Source: Panicum virgatum (lineage: Eukaryota > Streptophyta > Magnoliopsida > Poales > Poaceae). Taken from it: a DNA stretch of 64,000 nucleotides. This document shows positions 32,786 to 45,400 of this stretch, piece by piece. How positions within the stretch are numbered: position 1 is the stretch's first letter; each line of letters begins with the position of its first letter. The stretch is taken from NCBI RefSeq assembly GCF_016808335.1, contig NC_053140.1, forward strand, positions 28,886,086-28,950,085. The letters are read 5' to 3'. A program made the translations under genes and the position numbers. Under the pieces are notes generated by a model that did not search any database, was not told where the DNA came from, and saw nothing but the letters and a program-made list of their open reading frames with translations.

Positions 32786-35700
32786 ATGGCGTCGTCGGCG
32801 GGGGACGGCGGCGCGGGAGGTTGGGGCGACGGGAATCCCCCGCCGCCGCCGCCGATGAAGAAGCAGCCGTCGCGGCTCGCGTCGGGGATGAAACGGCTCG
32901 CGTCCAAGGTGTCGACGGAGATGCGGGGCCTCAAGCGGACGCACTCCAGCGCGCAGTCGGGCCTGCGCGGCCTGCGCTTCCTCGACAAGACGTCGGGCGG
33001 CAAGGACGGCTGGAAGTCCGTCGAGAAGCGGTTCGACGAGATGAGCACCGACGGCCGCCTGCACAAGGAGAACTTCGCCAAATGCATCGGTGAGCTTCCC
33101 CCTAGCATTGTGCTCTGCTCTCATGTGCTTCGTGTCTCGATGGCGTTCAGGTGTGCTGCGTGCGTCGTGGCTCCTGCTGAGCCTTGCCACGGATTGTCCA
33201 CGCCGCGATGAGATCTGCTCTATTCCCTGTAGAATTAGAACGTGTAGTCAAACGGTTTATGCCCTTGCGACGATGCTAGATCTCCTTTGGTAGGTAGAAA
33301 ACATTTTGGTTAAAAATCTAACAAGATAAAAAATAATGTCATATATTTTTTATTTTTCCAGCATTTTTCATCTAATATCATGCTTGTAGCAGTGAAATCG
33401 AATTATTGTAACTGTCCCCTTAGGAAACTCACTTAATTTTGATTTGAAGATAGTTCTGTGTTTTTCTTTTTGCGCAAACTATAAGCTCTTCAAGTGTAGT
33501 CCTCTAATAGTTGGCAAGAAGCAAAGCAAGATCGTGCAAAGATCCATTCATCCATATAACATTCCCGTGGCACTCAGAAAAATTGACACCAGCAAGGAAG
33601 CAGCACATTGCTTAATTGGTTCATATAGTGTATGCCCTGGTGCTCCTCTTGATCTTAAAGGTATGGCTGATTCCAAGGAGTTTGCAAGCGAGGTGTTTGT
33701 GGCATTGTCAAGGAGAAGACATATTAACCCGGACGATGGTGTATTAAAAGAACAACTGAAGGAATTCTGGGAAGAGATGACGGACCAGAACTTTGATTCT
33801 CGGCTACGCATATTCTTTGACATGTAAAGATCTACTACTCTCCATCTTTTCCATATCCAGTGCTCATTGCTTGATTCTCAAATCTCAATGCTCCTTTAAA
33901 CCAGGTGTGACAAGAACGGTGATGGAAAGCTCACAGAAGACGAGGTCAAGGAGGTCATTCTGCTAAGTGCCTCAGCAAACAAGCTCGCCAAGCTGAAGAA
34001 CCATGCTGCAACCTACGCTTCACTTATCATGGAAGAGCTGGATCCAGATCATCGCGGTTACATTGAGGTACACGAAGAAACTGAAGCCTAATCTTCTTTC
34101 CAAAAACAAAAACAAAAACAACCCAGCAGGATTTGCATACCAAGTAGTGAATGTAATTTGTCGATGCAGATTTGGCAGCTGGAGACGCTGCTCCGCGGGA
34201 TGGTGTCGGCCTCAGGGCCGCCTGACAAGATGAACATGGCGTCGGCAAGTCTGGCGAGGACGATGGTGCCCTCCAGCTACCGGAGCCCGCTGCAGAGGCG
34301 CATAAACAAGACCGTCGACTTCGTCCACGAGAACTGGAAGAGGATATGGGTGCTCACGCTGTGGGGTATCCTCAACATTGCCCTCTTCATATTCAAGTTC
34401 ATTCAGTACCGGAGGCGCGCGGTGTTTGAGGTGATGGGCTACTGCGTCTGCATCGCCAAGGGCGCCGCCGAGACCCTCAAGCTCAACATGGCGCTCATAC
34501 TGCTCCCGGTGTGCCGGAACACGCTGACGTGGCTCCGATCCACCGCGCTCAGCAAGGTCGTGCCGTTCGACGACAACATAAACTTCCACAAGGTGAACAC
34601 ATAAGCCCCCTTCTTCTGAGTTGCCATTTCATACTGGACTTAAATAATCTTCTGGCATGTTTGCGATGGTCACATTTCCAGGTTATTGCTCTTGCAATCG
34701 CAATCGGTTCGGCAACACATACGCTTGAACACGTATTCTGCGACTTCCCCAGGGTGGTCTCGTGCCCCAAGGAAAAGTTCATGGAGAAGCTGGGGCCCTT
34801 CTTCAACTACGTTCAACCAACATGGCCGATTCTGTTGACGAGCATCCCGGGATGGACCGGAATCCTCCTGATCCTGATCATGTCCTTCTCCTTCACGCTG
34901 GCGACACACTCCTTCCGGAGGAGTGTTGTGAAGCTGCCGTCGCCGCTGCATCACCTGGCCGGCTTCAACGCCTTCTGGTACGCCCACCACCTGCTGGTCA
35001 TCGCGTACATCCTCCTAGTGATGCACTCCTACTTCATATTCCTCACCAAGCAGTGGTACAAGCGAACGGTATCTCCCTGACAACTTATTCGTATTTTTTC
35101 AAGTAGTGGTATTTAATTGGCTTCAATATGTTTAAGTTAGCTTCAAACTGTGGTTTTGGTTGTGCTATTCAGACATGGATGTACTTGGCAGTCCCTGTCG
35201 TCTTCTATGCCTCCGAGAGAAGTATCAGAAAAATTCGTGAGCAAAGTTATGATGTGAGCATAATCAAGGTAGAGTAAATTGAAATGATCACTTTCTTAAA
35301 TTTCTCTTGAACTCTGCAAGAATATGATAAGATTATTATTAATTTATTTTACTTGTGTGTCACACACAGGCAGCAATTTACCCAGGAAACGTGCTCTCAA
35401 TTTACATGAAGAAACCACCAAGCTTCAAGTACAAAAGTGGGATGTACCTGTTTGTAAAGTGCCCAGACGTTTCTCCTTTTGAATGGTAAAAATGCAATGC
35501 TGCCATCATCCAAGGCACGACGCTCCTAAAGGCTCTTTCCTAAAATTTGCCAAATCTTGCAGGCATCCCTTCTCCATCACTTCAGCGCCTGGAGATGACT
35601 ACTTGAGCGTTCATATCCGTACATTAGGTGACTGGACGTCAGAACTCAGGAACCTGTTTGGGAAGGTATTTTAGCTGAGCAGCGATGAAATGCTGGATTA

Positions 35701-37050
35701 TTCCTTTCAGGCATAATGAAGTTATTTTCCATTATATGCCAAGTTTGTGGGATTGTTACATGAATACTCGGTTTCATGCAGGCTTGTGAAGCAGAAGTAA
35801 CTTCTAAGAAGGCTACACTAGCTAGACTTGAAACAACTGTTGTGGCACACGGCTTATCAGAGGAAACTAGGTGATTATGCGTCATCTCCTCATAAGCTGG
35901 CTATATGTTCTTTCCCTAGCAAAATTTCATAAAGCTAAATTATTATGATTGAGATAAAGCAGCACTTTTATGAACAGATTTCACAGGTTTGTAATTCGAA
36001 AGTTTATCTTAAACGACGCAAATTTGTTTTTTAAGCTATGCATATTTCTAGCTGATTTGGTTTTATTAATTTAGGTTTCCGAAAGTCTTCATAGATGGCC
36101 CTTATGGTGCACCAGCTCAAAATTACAAGAAATACGACATTCTTTTGCTTATCGGGTTAGGAATTGGCGCGACTCCTTTCATCAGCATCCTGAAGGACCT
36201 CCTGAATAACATAAAGTCCAATGAGGTAAACAATGCTCAGGTACTGCACATCTTTTACCGTACATGAGTGCAGATGCACAGCATCTAAATTGAGATAACT
36301 TGGACTAAAACAGGAGCTGCAGAGCACGCATGACGCCGAGTTAGGTTGCAGTTTCAAGACAAATGGGCCAGGAAGAGCCTACTTCTACTGGGTTACAAGA
36401 GAGCAAGGCTCCTTCGAATGGTTCAAAGGTGTTATGAATGATGTCGCTGAGAGCGATCACGATGTAATACTCCCACACCCTGAATTCTTCAGTAAACACC
36501 CCACCTTTATGTTCGTCTGTCCATTTCTACTATTAGAAAACAATTCATCCTCTGCCTGCTCATACAGAATGTGATAGAGATGCACAATTACCTGACCAGC
36601 GTGTATGAGGAAGGCGACGCAAGATCAGCCCTGATTGCCATGGTCCAATCACTTCAGCACGCAAAGAATGGCGTGGATATTGTGTCAGGCAGCAAGGTTT
36701 TGGTCATGGTCCACTCTCTCATTAGCTGCATATCAGTTCAGATGTGCTACATATGTATTCCCTTCTTACTGTTGGTTATGCAGATCCGAACGCATTTCGC
36801 GAGGCCAAACTGGAGAAAGGTATTTACTGATCTGGCCAATAACCACAAGAACTCACGCATAGGTAAGTCCACATCTGACAAAATTCAACCGATGCCCCCT
36901 ATTTAGAGGCAGACCGTTAAGAACTTCCATGAATCTGCAGGTGTTTTCTACTGTGGATCTCCAACACTTACGAAGACCCTGAGAGATCTCTCTGTAGAAT
37001 TTAGCAACACAACGACCACCCGATTCCATTTCCACAAAGAGAATTTCTAA
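32786..37050 (+). CDS. RBOH: Respiratory burst oxidase homolog (NADPH oxidase), 820 aa, 14 exons
   Basis: Plasma-membrane enzyme that moves electrons from cytosolic NADPH through FAD and two hemes to apoplastic O2, making superoxide. Exons: 32786-33089, 33661-33823, 33905-34067, 34170-34592, 34682-35068, 35173-35268, 35370-35485, 35563-35665, 35782-35870, 36075-36225, 36314-36463, 36568-36696, 36784-36862, 36941-37050; phases join to 2463 coding bases. EF-hand 1 at residues 158-169 ([12 protein letters not shown]) is canonical; EF-hand 2 at 202-213 is degenerate. Membrane part about 269-480, with heme His in SATHTLEH (364, 368) and WYAHHLL, MHSYF. FAD site HPFSITSAP 552-560, NADPH site GLGIGATPF 642-650, conserved end RFHFHKENF. 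The short N-terminus suggests the RbohH/I group of grasses. The start is chosen for the ggagATGGCG context. A weak TATA (ctatattt) is at 32601. All key residues are present. Confidence 0.95.
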
Positions 37051-37563
37051 GAAGCAACGGCATGGGCCTGAGCCCTGGCCCGGCTCGTGTGCCCCAGTGC
37101 ATTGGTGATCAAGCACTACAGAAGCTATAGCTGGGGTCGGTGTGCAGCAGGTCAGATTTTGAGTGGCAGAGCCTTTTGCTTCGTGAAGCAGGGGATTTTA
37201 CTGGACCAATGCAAGAGCCTTTTTCTTGGCCGGCTGGCTGGGAGCCTGGTCAGATTTGGTCTTGGAGGCGTGTATGCTAAACCCAGGGACATTCAGCAAT
37301 CCGCATACGAAGTTCCATGTAGAAAAATGAAGTGTTATTTAACATTTTTCTAGTCATATCTTTTTTTAGTTTAAATGACGAATTGGGACCAGGTCAGGTG
37401 GACTGTTTGGATACGGACCCGAAAACCTGAGTTCGCGTCTACTTCGACAAGAATGTAGATGATATTTTCCATTTTATAAAATTGTCTCATAGATATTCTC
37501 TTTTAAGGAACAGGTTATTTGTTTCAGACATGGTATTATAGTGTACATGAATAATACTATATA
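37051..37563. other. Rboh 3' flank
   Basis: Presumed 3' UTR and downstream sequence. No ORF with support and no repeat seen. Confidence 0.5.
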
Positions 37564-38950
37564 TTTTTTTTAGATTAAGAAAAAATCCCGGTCTTGAACA
37601 TTCACAGTTGAATGCTTACAACCATTAGAAAATATATCTAGCCACAAAGCTAGAACCTTACAGGAGTACTTAGGCTCCAAATCACTAACCGAAGAATACA
37701 AAACACAAAAAAAGGAAGAAATAAGAAAAAAAGTGTAAAAGACTAAGCTTCGAACTTCTTCTACATTCTTCCTTCAACCTTGCTTTGGTCCTCGTGTAGT
37801 AACAGAAATCTCACATCAACAGTCTACTTAGAAACTCTTGATGTAAGAATCATCGATGGTCCTGTACCGCTCGGTCACCTTGTGATCTACAAACCGCACT
37901 GAGTCGATCTCTACAAAGCAAACAGATTAGACATCGCTATTGCTCCAAGCTGATCAAGGTGTCACCAACAAGGACTCCAAGACGACGCCTCAAGAGGAGA
38001 GCAACATCAAGATGCTGCCGCCGCCAGAACCAGTGTGTCGGTTCTTAGGTTTTCACCTGGATCTGTCCTTGTATAAGCTGAGGTTCTCACGGTAACGCCT
38101 TCAACAAGGAAATCGATGCACATTGCATCATCATCACCGGTAGTCGAGGACTAAACTAAGCTTTCGCCTGAAAACCTGCACACCAAGAAGTAATACGATG
38201 CATGGTGACCGGCGACCCCTAGCAGCACCAGCATGGATGCCCCTCCAAGGCGGCGACCACTGGCAGCAAAAGCTGTTCTCCGCCTGAAACTTAGTCCATT
38301 TGGTTCCGCTCGCGCCGTCGCCAGCAAGAGCTGCCGGAGTTGCCATCACCGGTGACGCGCAAGGGGAGGCACCGCCGGACCTCCACAGCCAGACGCGCCG
38401 CGCCGCCGGCCGTTGTGACCGTCCATGAGGGCCGCTCCAGGCCGCTGGCCGAGCTCCACCGAGGGGCCGCATCAGGACGCTGGCCACCGAGCCCCACCGA
38501 GGGGCCGCATCAGGCCGCCGGCCATCGAGCCCCTCCATGAGGGCCGCTTCAGGCCGTCGCCCATCCGCATCAGGCCGCCGGTCCCCGAGCCCTGCTGAGG
38601 GCAGCTCCAACCCGCCGAGGAGCCGCTCCATGCCGCCCGCCGCAGCCGTCGCCGTCGCCCATGAAACCCGATCTAGATCTAGAAGCAAGGACAGAGTGAA
38701 GCTGCCTCGCTGCCACCATCCTTCCGCCGCACGGACTTCCAGCGGCCGGCTCTGATAGCGACGTGGCCGGGAAGAGGAAACGGGGGGCTCGAGCGGCGCC
38801 GGTGGCTTGGTACCACCCGTGTCACCTGAGAAGGGGCGACACTCGGGCGACACGGGGGGAGACGAAACGGGCTCCTCGTGTGGGAAAAGCTGATGGTCGA
38901 ATCTATGACAAAATTAAAATCATAGCCGACTGGGTGACAACCTACCTCTT
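37564..38950 (-). mobile_element. Non-autonomous LINE-like retroposon
   Basis: Read on the minus strand it ends tcaagaccgggattttttct, then taatctaaaaaaaa at 37564. This matches the end of the full LINE at 42247 (gtcaaggccgggatg..atctaaaaa). Its presumed 5' half (38350-38900) is GC-rich with repeats of ccgaggggccgcatcaggccg. It has no ORF2, and the 239-codon minus frame over the repeats has no domain. I infer a LINE derivative with internal deletion mobilised in trans. The 5' border and target duplication are not established. Confidence 0.5.
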
Positions 38951-39559
38951 CTGATACATCTCACTCCCACATTTGACCCAAGATTTAGCATCTAAACTAA
39001 TGGCAAATATTGACAAAATTCGATCACATATTAAATAGAAAAAGAAAAACATCTGTAGTTCCATCTATTGTGGGGGCGGAACAACTGTAACGACCGAAAT
39101 TAAAAGTTTGTACGAAATTAAAAGAAAAACATTCATGGGGACCAGATTGCCAAAAGAATCACGTGGTAGGTATAGAACCGCCTCAGTGTACAAAAAAAAA
39201 ATCTGTACGGATATCTTACATTGGTCAAAGTCGTCTCCAATGTTTTGACATTTTGTCATAATAAAAACTACTAGAAATATATTTGCATACTACGGGGCAT
39301 TAAATAGTTCTCGTCAAAAATTCATATATAGTTCAGACAGAGGAGTTTGCATGCATTGTGACTAGAAATCACTCGCATTATAATTTATACTTGTATAACC
39401 TGTTTCCGCCTCTGCCATGGCTCCCAGTCCCAACTAACCAGGCAGTATGTGGGGGCAGGATGGTAGGATGCTTGCTCAAGAAGTTGGAGACGACGGCCGA
39501 TATGCCACAGCATACTTTTTCATGTGGCTTCAACTAGCTTGAGGTCCTCTTCGACGTCT
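38951..39559. other. Intergenic, nothing recognised
   Basis: AT-rich; no ORF or terminal repeats. Confidence 0.45.
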
Positions 39560-39812
39560 TGGCTGGCTTTTCCCTCTGGACGACATGGTGCTTCCCATCT
39601 CCGGCGGTTCACGAAGCTCCATTGAATCTAGGAGTGAAGGGCATAGGGGCATCGTTTTCAAATTTAGATTTCTTGAGGGTCCTTTGTGTAAGTTTCAATC
39701 CCTGGAGATTGTGTTTGAAGATGTGCGTTCTTTCTTCAGGGTCCTCTTTGTAATTGACGCGCGTTAATCTATCTCGGGGCTTCAAGCCCCTTAGCAACAA
39801 CAAAAAAGGATG
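39560..39812 (+). mobile_element. LINE 3'-end-like fragment
   Basis: Repeated phrases gggtcctttgtgtaa and gggtcctctttgtaa are followed by gttaatctatctcggggctt and a caacaacaaaaaa tail, like 3' ends of grass retroposons. No coding part. Confidence 0.35.
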
Positions 39813-42062
39813 GTGGGACTAGCCCAGCAATATTTTTGGATTTCGCACTAGCTATATGGACTAATGGAAAGATACAGTAGGTAGGTACTGAAACATATAA
39901 GGAGTTATATGATTAACTGGAGAAGCCCAACTTTTACCTCCTCTGAACTCTCTCCATCCTTAAAAAAATGCAACTCTCGCTTTTCAAGAAGTAAAACAGT
40001 TTCAAATTTGACAAGCTCAATAAACCTAGCAAGCCGCTCGCTAGGATGGACAAATTTATCTCTTTATAAAATCTCATAAAAGAGACCATTTATGTCCTGC
40101 AGGACACTACGACGGACCAATTTATCTCTTTATGAAATATCTAAAAGGAGGGCTGCATTGATAAAATTTTGGCCGGTACTCTGTCGATTTTGGACAATGT
40201 TTATTTTATGAAGAAATCTAATTGACACTCAGCATAGCTCCCATTGGTGCTTTTGTGTCAGTGAATTACATTCTGCATCTCGTGTTCGGTGTGGGTCTCT
40301 CTTTCTGCGGTTGAAATTTTGTTTACGGTTTGATTACAATTATGTTAACGTTGTACTAAAATTATAATAATAGTTAGCATGAACGCTCTTGTGAGCACTG
40401 TAATGTTGGCAGGCGGCGTACCATAAGACCTTAATAATGTTAAGAACACTGCATTTTATTCAAAAACCTTGATCAACAGAGCAGTCCCTTGTGTCTCCAA
40501 GCACCGACGACATTATTGCACGAGTCTACCAACCAGCGGAAGACGTACATTGCCAACGGCACCACCCAGCGTTCACGTTCCACCAGCGAGCAGCTAGCTA
40601 GATTTATTGAGCTTGTTCGTTGGTGCACCATCGGCTAGTCCTTGGTTGATCGCAACGTCGCGTGCCATCTCTCCATAACTTTGTTGGCGTGGGATGGGGA
40701 CAGCTACCGGAGATTGTGGCAACGCAGATGGACTGGTCCGAAGAAGAACGGAGGCGATCGCTCTAAGCCTCTCACCCACACCAACCATAGCAACTAATGC
40801 ATTGCAGGATGCAGACCTTATCTTTAGAAAGTTTACGATGCACACATTATTGATGCGAAATTGGCTTTGATACAATCAACGGCTACCTTGGTGTGTGGCG
40901 CGGCTTGATCTATGCAAGTTTTCCAATCACTATCAAGAAGTGTGACTACTTCATGGGTTCTTAGTATGTGTTTGATTCAGAGGTTCATTTCATATAGGTT
41001 AGGTTGGATTGAACCCACTTTTGTTAGTAGTGTTTGGTTTGAACCTTAGGAGGGTTGGGTTCATCTCATTCTTCCGAAACAAGTGGACGGAGCGAACCCA
41101 CCTCACCCCGTCACGCCTCATCTCTCTCCCTTCGCGACGCATGCTGCGGCCAATAGCGTGGCAGGGCGTGGCCAGCGGAGCGACAACGCCGAGGCGTGGC
41201 TGGCGGCGAGCGGGGCCACGGGCACGTACGCCAGGGGACGAGCTGCAGCCGGGGGCAAGCGGTTGCTGCGCGGCCGGCAGCGAGCTGGGGCCACGGGCGC
41301 GCCAGGGGATGAGCTGGAGGCCTGGAGCAAGGGGTAAGCGCACTGCTGCAGCTGGCGGCGAGCTGGGGCCGTGAAAGCAATAGGGAGCGAGCTGGAGACG
41401 GGGGCAAGCAGCTGCTGCGGCAGGGGCGAACGGCGGGGACCAGCTGCGGCCGGCGGTGCGGCACGGGCGAGGCGCGGAGGGGGAGAGCTGAGTGTCAGCA
41501 GGGAGTCCTATACAACATCTTGCAGAAGATAGATATGTCATCCATCTTTAAAATTCATTTGGCCTAATTAGCTACTAATTGTTCAACATTTCCCTTAAAT
41601 ATGTTAAATATTTTTCTCAAACATATTCAACATTTAACGTTCGAAATGTTGAAACTATATAGATAAAATATTGAAATAATAAATTTAAAATGTTGAACCC
41701 CTTTTTCTCCAATGACCAAACGGCGCCAGGCACGGCGGCGCGCGGCGGCCTGGCCATGGCGCGGCGGGCCCAGGGGGTGGCGCTGCGCGGCGGGTGGGGG
41801 CCGCAACGTGCAATGGCCATGGCGCGGTAGCAGCGCGCGGCGGCGGCCGAGGGTGGCGGCCGGCAGCGGCGGCCAAGGGTGGCGGTCGGCCGCGGTCATG
41901 TCGCAGCGGTACGGCCTAGTCGGGTGGCGGCAGGGGCATGGGGATGGAAGGAGCACGGAAGGTTAGGATTTGAGTGTGAATGTCGAATGGTTGTAGATGG
42001 TTGCACGAATCTCAAATATTAGAAGTTAAATTGGAAAAAAATTTCGAAAGATACATAGGTTT
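39813..42062. other. Intergenic with repeat debris
   Basis: About 39955-40150 resembles half of a Stowaway MITE (ctctctccatcctt end). 41090-41480 and 41715-41960 are GC-rich patches whose overlapping frames on both strands have no domain. 41590-41700 repeats the phrase atgttgaa/ttcaacat several times. No gene is supported. Confidence 0.4.
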
Positions 42063-42246
42063 TCGGGTGTCAGCACACCCGGGGAGCACTAGGCCTCATC
42101 ATCAGGGCGACGGCCCAGCTCGCGTATCAGAAAGTCCAATCCATGATTCTCCTGAGAAAACTGGATCCACTAAAAGCTTTTGTGCCTGCGTGCACGAGAA
42201 TTGGGCCGAGCCCTTGTATTCCGAGACTAGACTATTTACTTATTTA
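42063..42246. repeat. Left arm of long inverted-repeat element
   Basis: gtcagcacacccggggagca through ctagactattta is reverse complementary to 51251-51145 plus 50180-50114. Compared with the right arm it lacks about 100 bases between two aaaagctt copies, consistent with a microhomology deletion. A LINE is inserted at its inner edge; the arm goes on at 49762. Confidence 0.85.
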
Positions 42247-42407
42247 GCTTTTTAGATAATGGGAAAAACATCCCGGCCTTGACCTCACAGAGACTACAGC
42301 CTACAACCCGTTTATTACATCAAACTGCAGCTCCTCCGTCTGCAAACACACTCATAAAGTTTACAAAAGTAAATAGAAGACACCAACAAAGTTCTCATGG
42401 GAATTTA

Positions 42408-45400
42408 TTAAGCAGCAATCCTATTGCTAAATCTCCATCCATGGTTGGCGAAAATTTGCATAGCCGTTGTCTCCAGAGATCGGCATGCATCCTTCAACAA
42501 GTTGGTGTCATCATCACACTTTTGAAGCAGCGACCACATCCGAAGCCAATGTGTGGCCCTGAACAATACCTGCATATAAGTTTTCATAGGAGAATTGTCA
42601 AAAATAATATCATTTCTACTCAACCATAGAGCCCAGCAAAGCGCAGAAACTCCACATACTAATTGTGTTTTAGATTTACAGTCAAAGCGAAATAGCCAAT
42701 CATTATAGAATTGAGCAACACTCGTTGGTGGTACCAAGCCAAAAGTGTACTGTACCACTCTCCAAAGAAATTTTGCAAAATGACAATCAAAGAAAAGGTG
42801 TTGGATATTTTCATCATGTGAACAAAACACACATTTTTGCTACCATGCCAATTACGCTTAGCTAGATTGTCTTTAGTTAGCACAACACCTCTATGCAAGT
42901 ACTACATGAAAATCTTAATCTTAAGAGGAATTCTTGTCTTCCACAAGGTCCTATTCTGCCGTACAAGGCCATTGCAAATTAAAGCACTATACATTGAATG
43001 GACAGAGAAATTCCACTTTGGTGTAAACCCCATTTAAAGACATATTCCCTATCATTCAATCTCACTTGAGCTATCCTTGCAACTAGGTTATACCATAAAA
43101 CCAAATTATTCCCTACCAAACCACATCGGAAAGAGATATTTAAAGGAATGGAATTGAAAACCGTTGCAATAGAAATATGCTTAAAGGGCGTACCCAGTGC
43201 CGTAGGCTTCCCGCACTGTGCGGGGTCTGGGGAAGGGTTGTTTTTAAGCCCCAATGCAATAGAAATATGCTTCTTTCTTGCAATGTTATACAGGGAAGAA
43301 TACTGTTGACTAAGAGTGAAATTGCCCAGCCATTTATCCTCCCAAAACCTGATGTTCTCACCGTTGTTTAGTTGGAAACTACCTAAGTTCAGGAACTTGT
43401 CTTTAACCTTCATTAAGCCCGACCAAAACTGTGAGTCACCTGGTCTTTTTTGGACCTGCGTAATTGGTTTATCCTTTATGTATTTTCTCTTTAGTAGATT
43501 TTGCCAAAGACTATCCTCATTGATCAGTTTAAACAACCACTTGCTTAGTAAACACTGGTTTTGAATGTCTAAGTTTTTTATGCCCAAGCCACCTTGATCT
43601 TTTGGTTGACACAGAATGCTCCATTTAGCTAGTCTGTATTTTTTTTTGTGGTTATCACTTTGCCAAAAGAAACGGGACCTGTAATACTCTAATTTCTCTA
43701 GGACTTCCCTTGGGACCTCAAAGAAAGAAAGCATAAACATCGCTAGGCTCGTTAAAACTGAGTTAATCAACACCAATCTACCCCCCACAGATAGGTGTTT
43801 CCCTTTCCATCTACTTAATTTCTTCTCAAACCATTGTTCAATGATGTTCCAATCCCCATTGCTTAACTTTCTGTGGTGCATTGGGATACCCAGGTATTTA
43901 AAAGGATAATTCCCTGTTTGTCAACCAAACAACTGTGAGTATTGAGCTTCACATTGCTGTGCCTCTCCAAAGCAGAAGATTTCACTCTTATAAAAATTGA
44001 TCTTGAGTCCAGACAATTGTTCGAAAGCACACAGGAGTAGCTTTAGATTGATTGCTTTCTCTAGATCATGGTCCATAAAGAGTATAGTGTCATCCGCATA
44101 TTGGAGTATCGACAAACCATCGTCGATCAGATGTGGGATGACACCTTTTATTTGTCCTTGCACCTTAGCTCTGTTTATAAGGATGGCCAACATGTCTGCC
44201 ACTATGTTAAAAAGGATAGGAGACAACGGATTCTGTCTCAATCCTTTCTTTGTTTGAAAATCTTGTCCTACTTGATCATTTATTTTAATTCCCACGTGTC
44301 CTCCTCTCATGAATGAATCCACCCATTGGCACCACTTATGAGAAAAACCTTTCATTTCAAGAGTTTGTTTAACAAAAGACCATTTTACTTTGTCATATGC
44401 CTTTTCGAAGTCAATTTTAAATATGACTCCATTCTGTTTTGTCTTGTGCAACTCGTGGATGGTTTCATGCAAAATCACTACACCTTCCATGATGTTTCTA
44501 CCAGATAGAAAAGCTGTTTGTGTAGGACTGATGACCTTTTGTGCAACTGTGGTGATTCTGTTTGTACCTACTTTTGTAAAGATTTTAAAGCTAACATTCA
44601 GCAAACATATAGATCTGCATTGCTGAATTCTACTAGCTTCTTTATTTGGGCAACAAGATTATTGTGCCAAAGTTGAGGCTAAAAAGGGGAAGTATACCAT
44701 TGTGGAAATCCTCAAATAAAGCCATTAAATCATCCTTTATTGTACCCCAAAAGTCCTGATAGAATTCAGCAGGGAAACCATCCGGCCCAGATGCTTTATT
44801 ATGCTGCATTTGAAAGATAGCTTTTCTCACTTCCTCTTTTGTAAACTGTTCAACAAGAGCTTCATTTTCTAGATCTGTCACTTGTGGGATATCATCCTTA
44901 CGCGTCTTGTCCAGTCGAAAATTATTTTCTTCTGGAGGACCGAAAAGGCCTTTGTAATATGTGGTGATAAACTTTTTTAGATCTCTGTCACCACTTATTA
45001 CTTGATTCCCATCATGAATTTGAAATATTCTAGTCTTCCTATGTTTTCTATTAGTAATAAGTTGGAAATATTTTGTATTAGAATCACCTTCTAATAAATC
45101 CTTTGTTTTTGCCCTTTGATGCCATTTAATTTCCTCTTCACGTAGAAGTTGTGCTATGCGGTTCTTCAAGCATCTTTTAACATCAATTTCACGTGTAGAT
45201 AGAAAAGAATGTTCTGCTTTTTTATCCAGCGCATCAAGAGCATCAAGTATGTCTTTCTTTTCTTTTTTGTTTGCCCCACTTACATTTTTTGCCCATCCCC
45301 GAAGGAACTGCCGAAGCCTCCTAATTTTAGCTTGCCATTTTTCCATGGGTGTAGAGCCTGTATCTTCTTCGTACCACACTTTCTTTACCATGTCCATAAA

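Noticed and set aside
38134..38853. 239-codon minus-strand gene
   Set aside because: The frame runs over GC-rich repeats of a retroposon, with low-complexity Gly/Arg/Pro content and no domain.
41009..41966. GC-rich ORFs on both strands
   Set aside because: Overlapping frames of Ala/Arg/Pro-rich composition without start context or domain.
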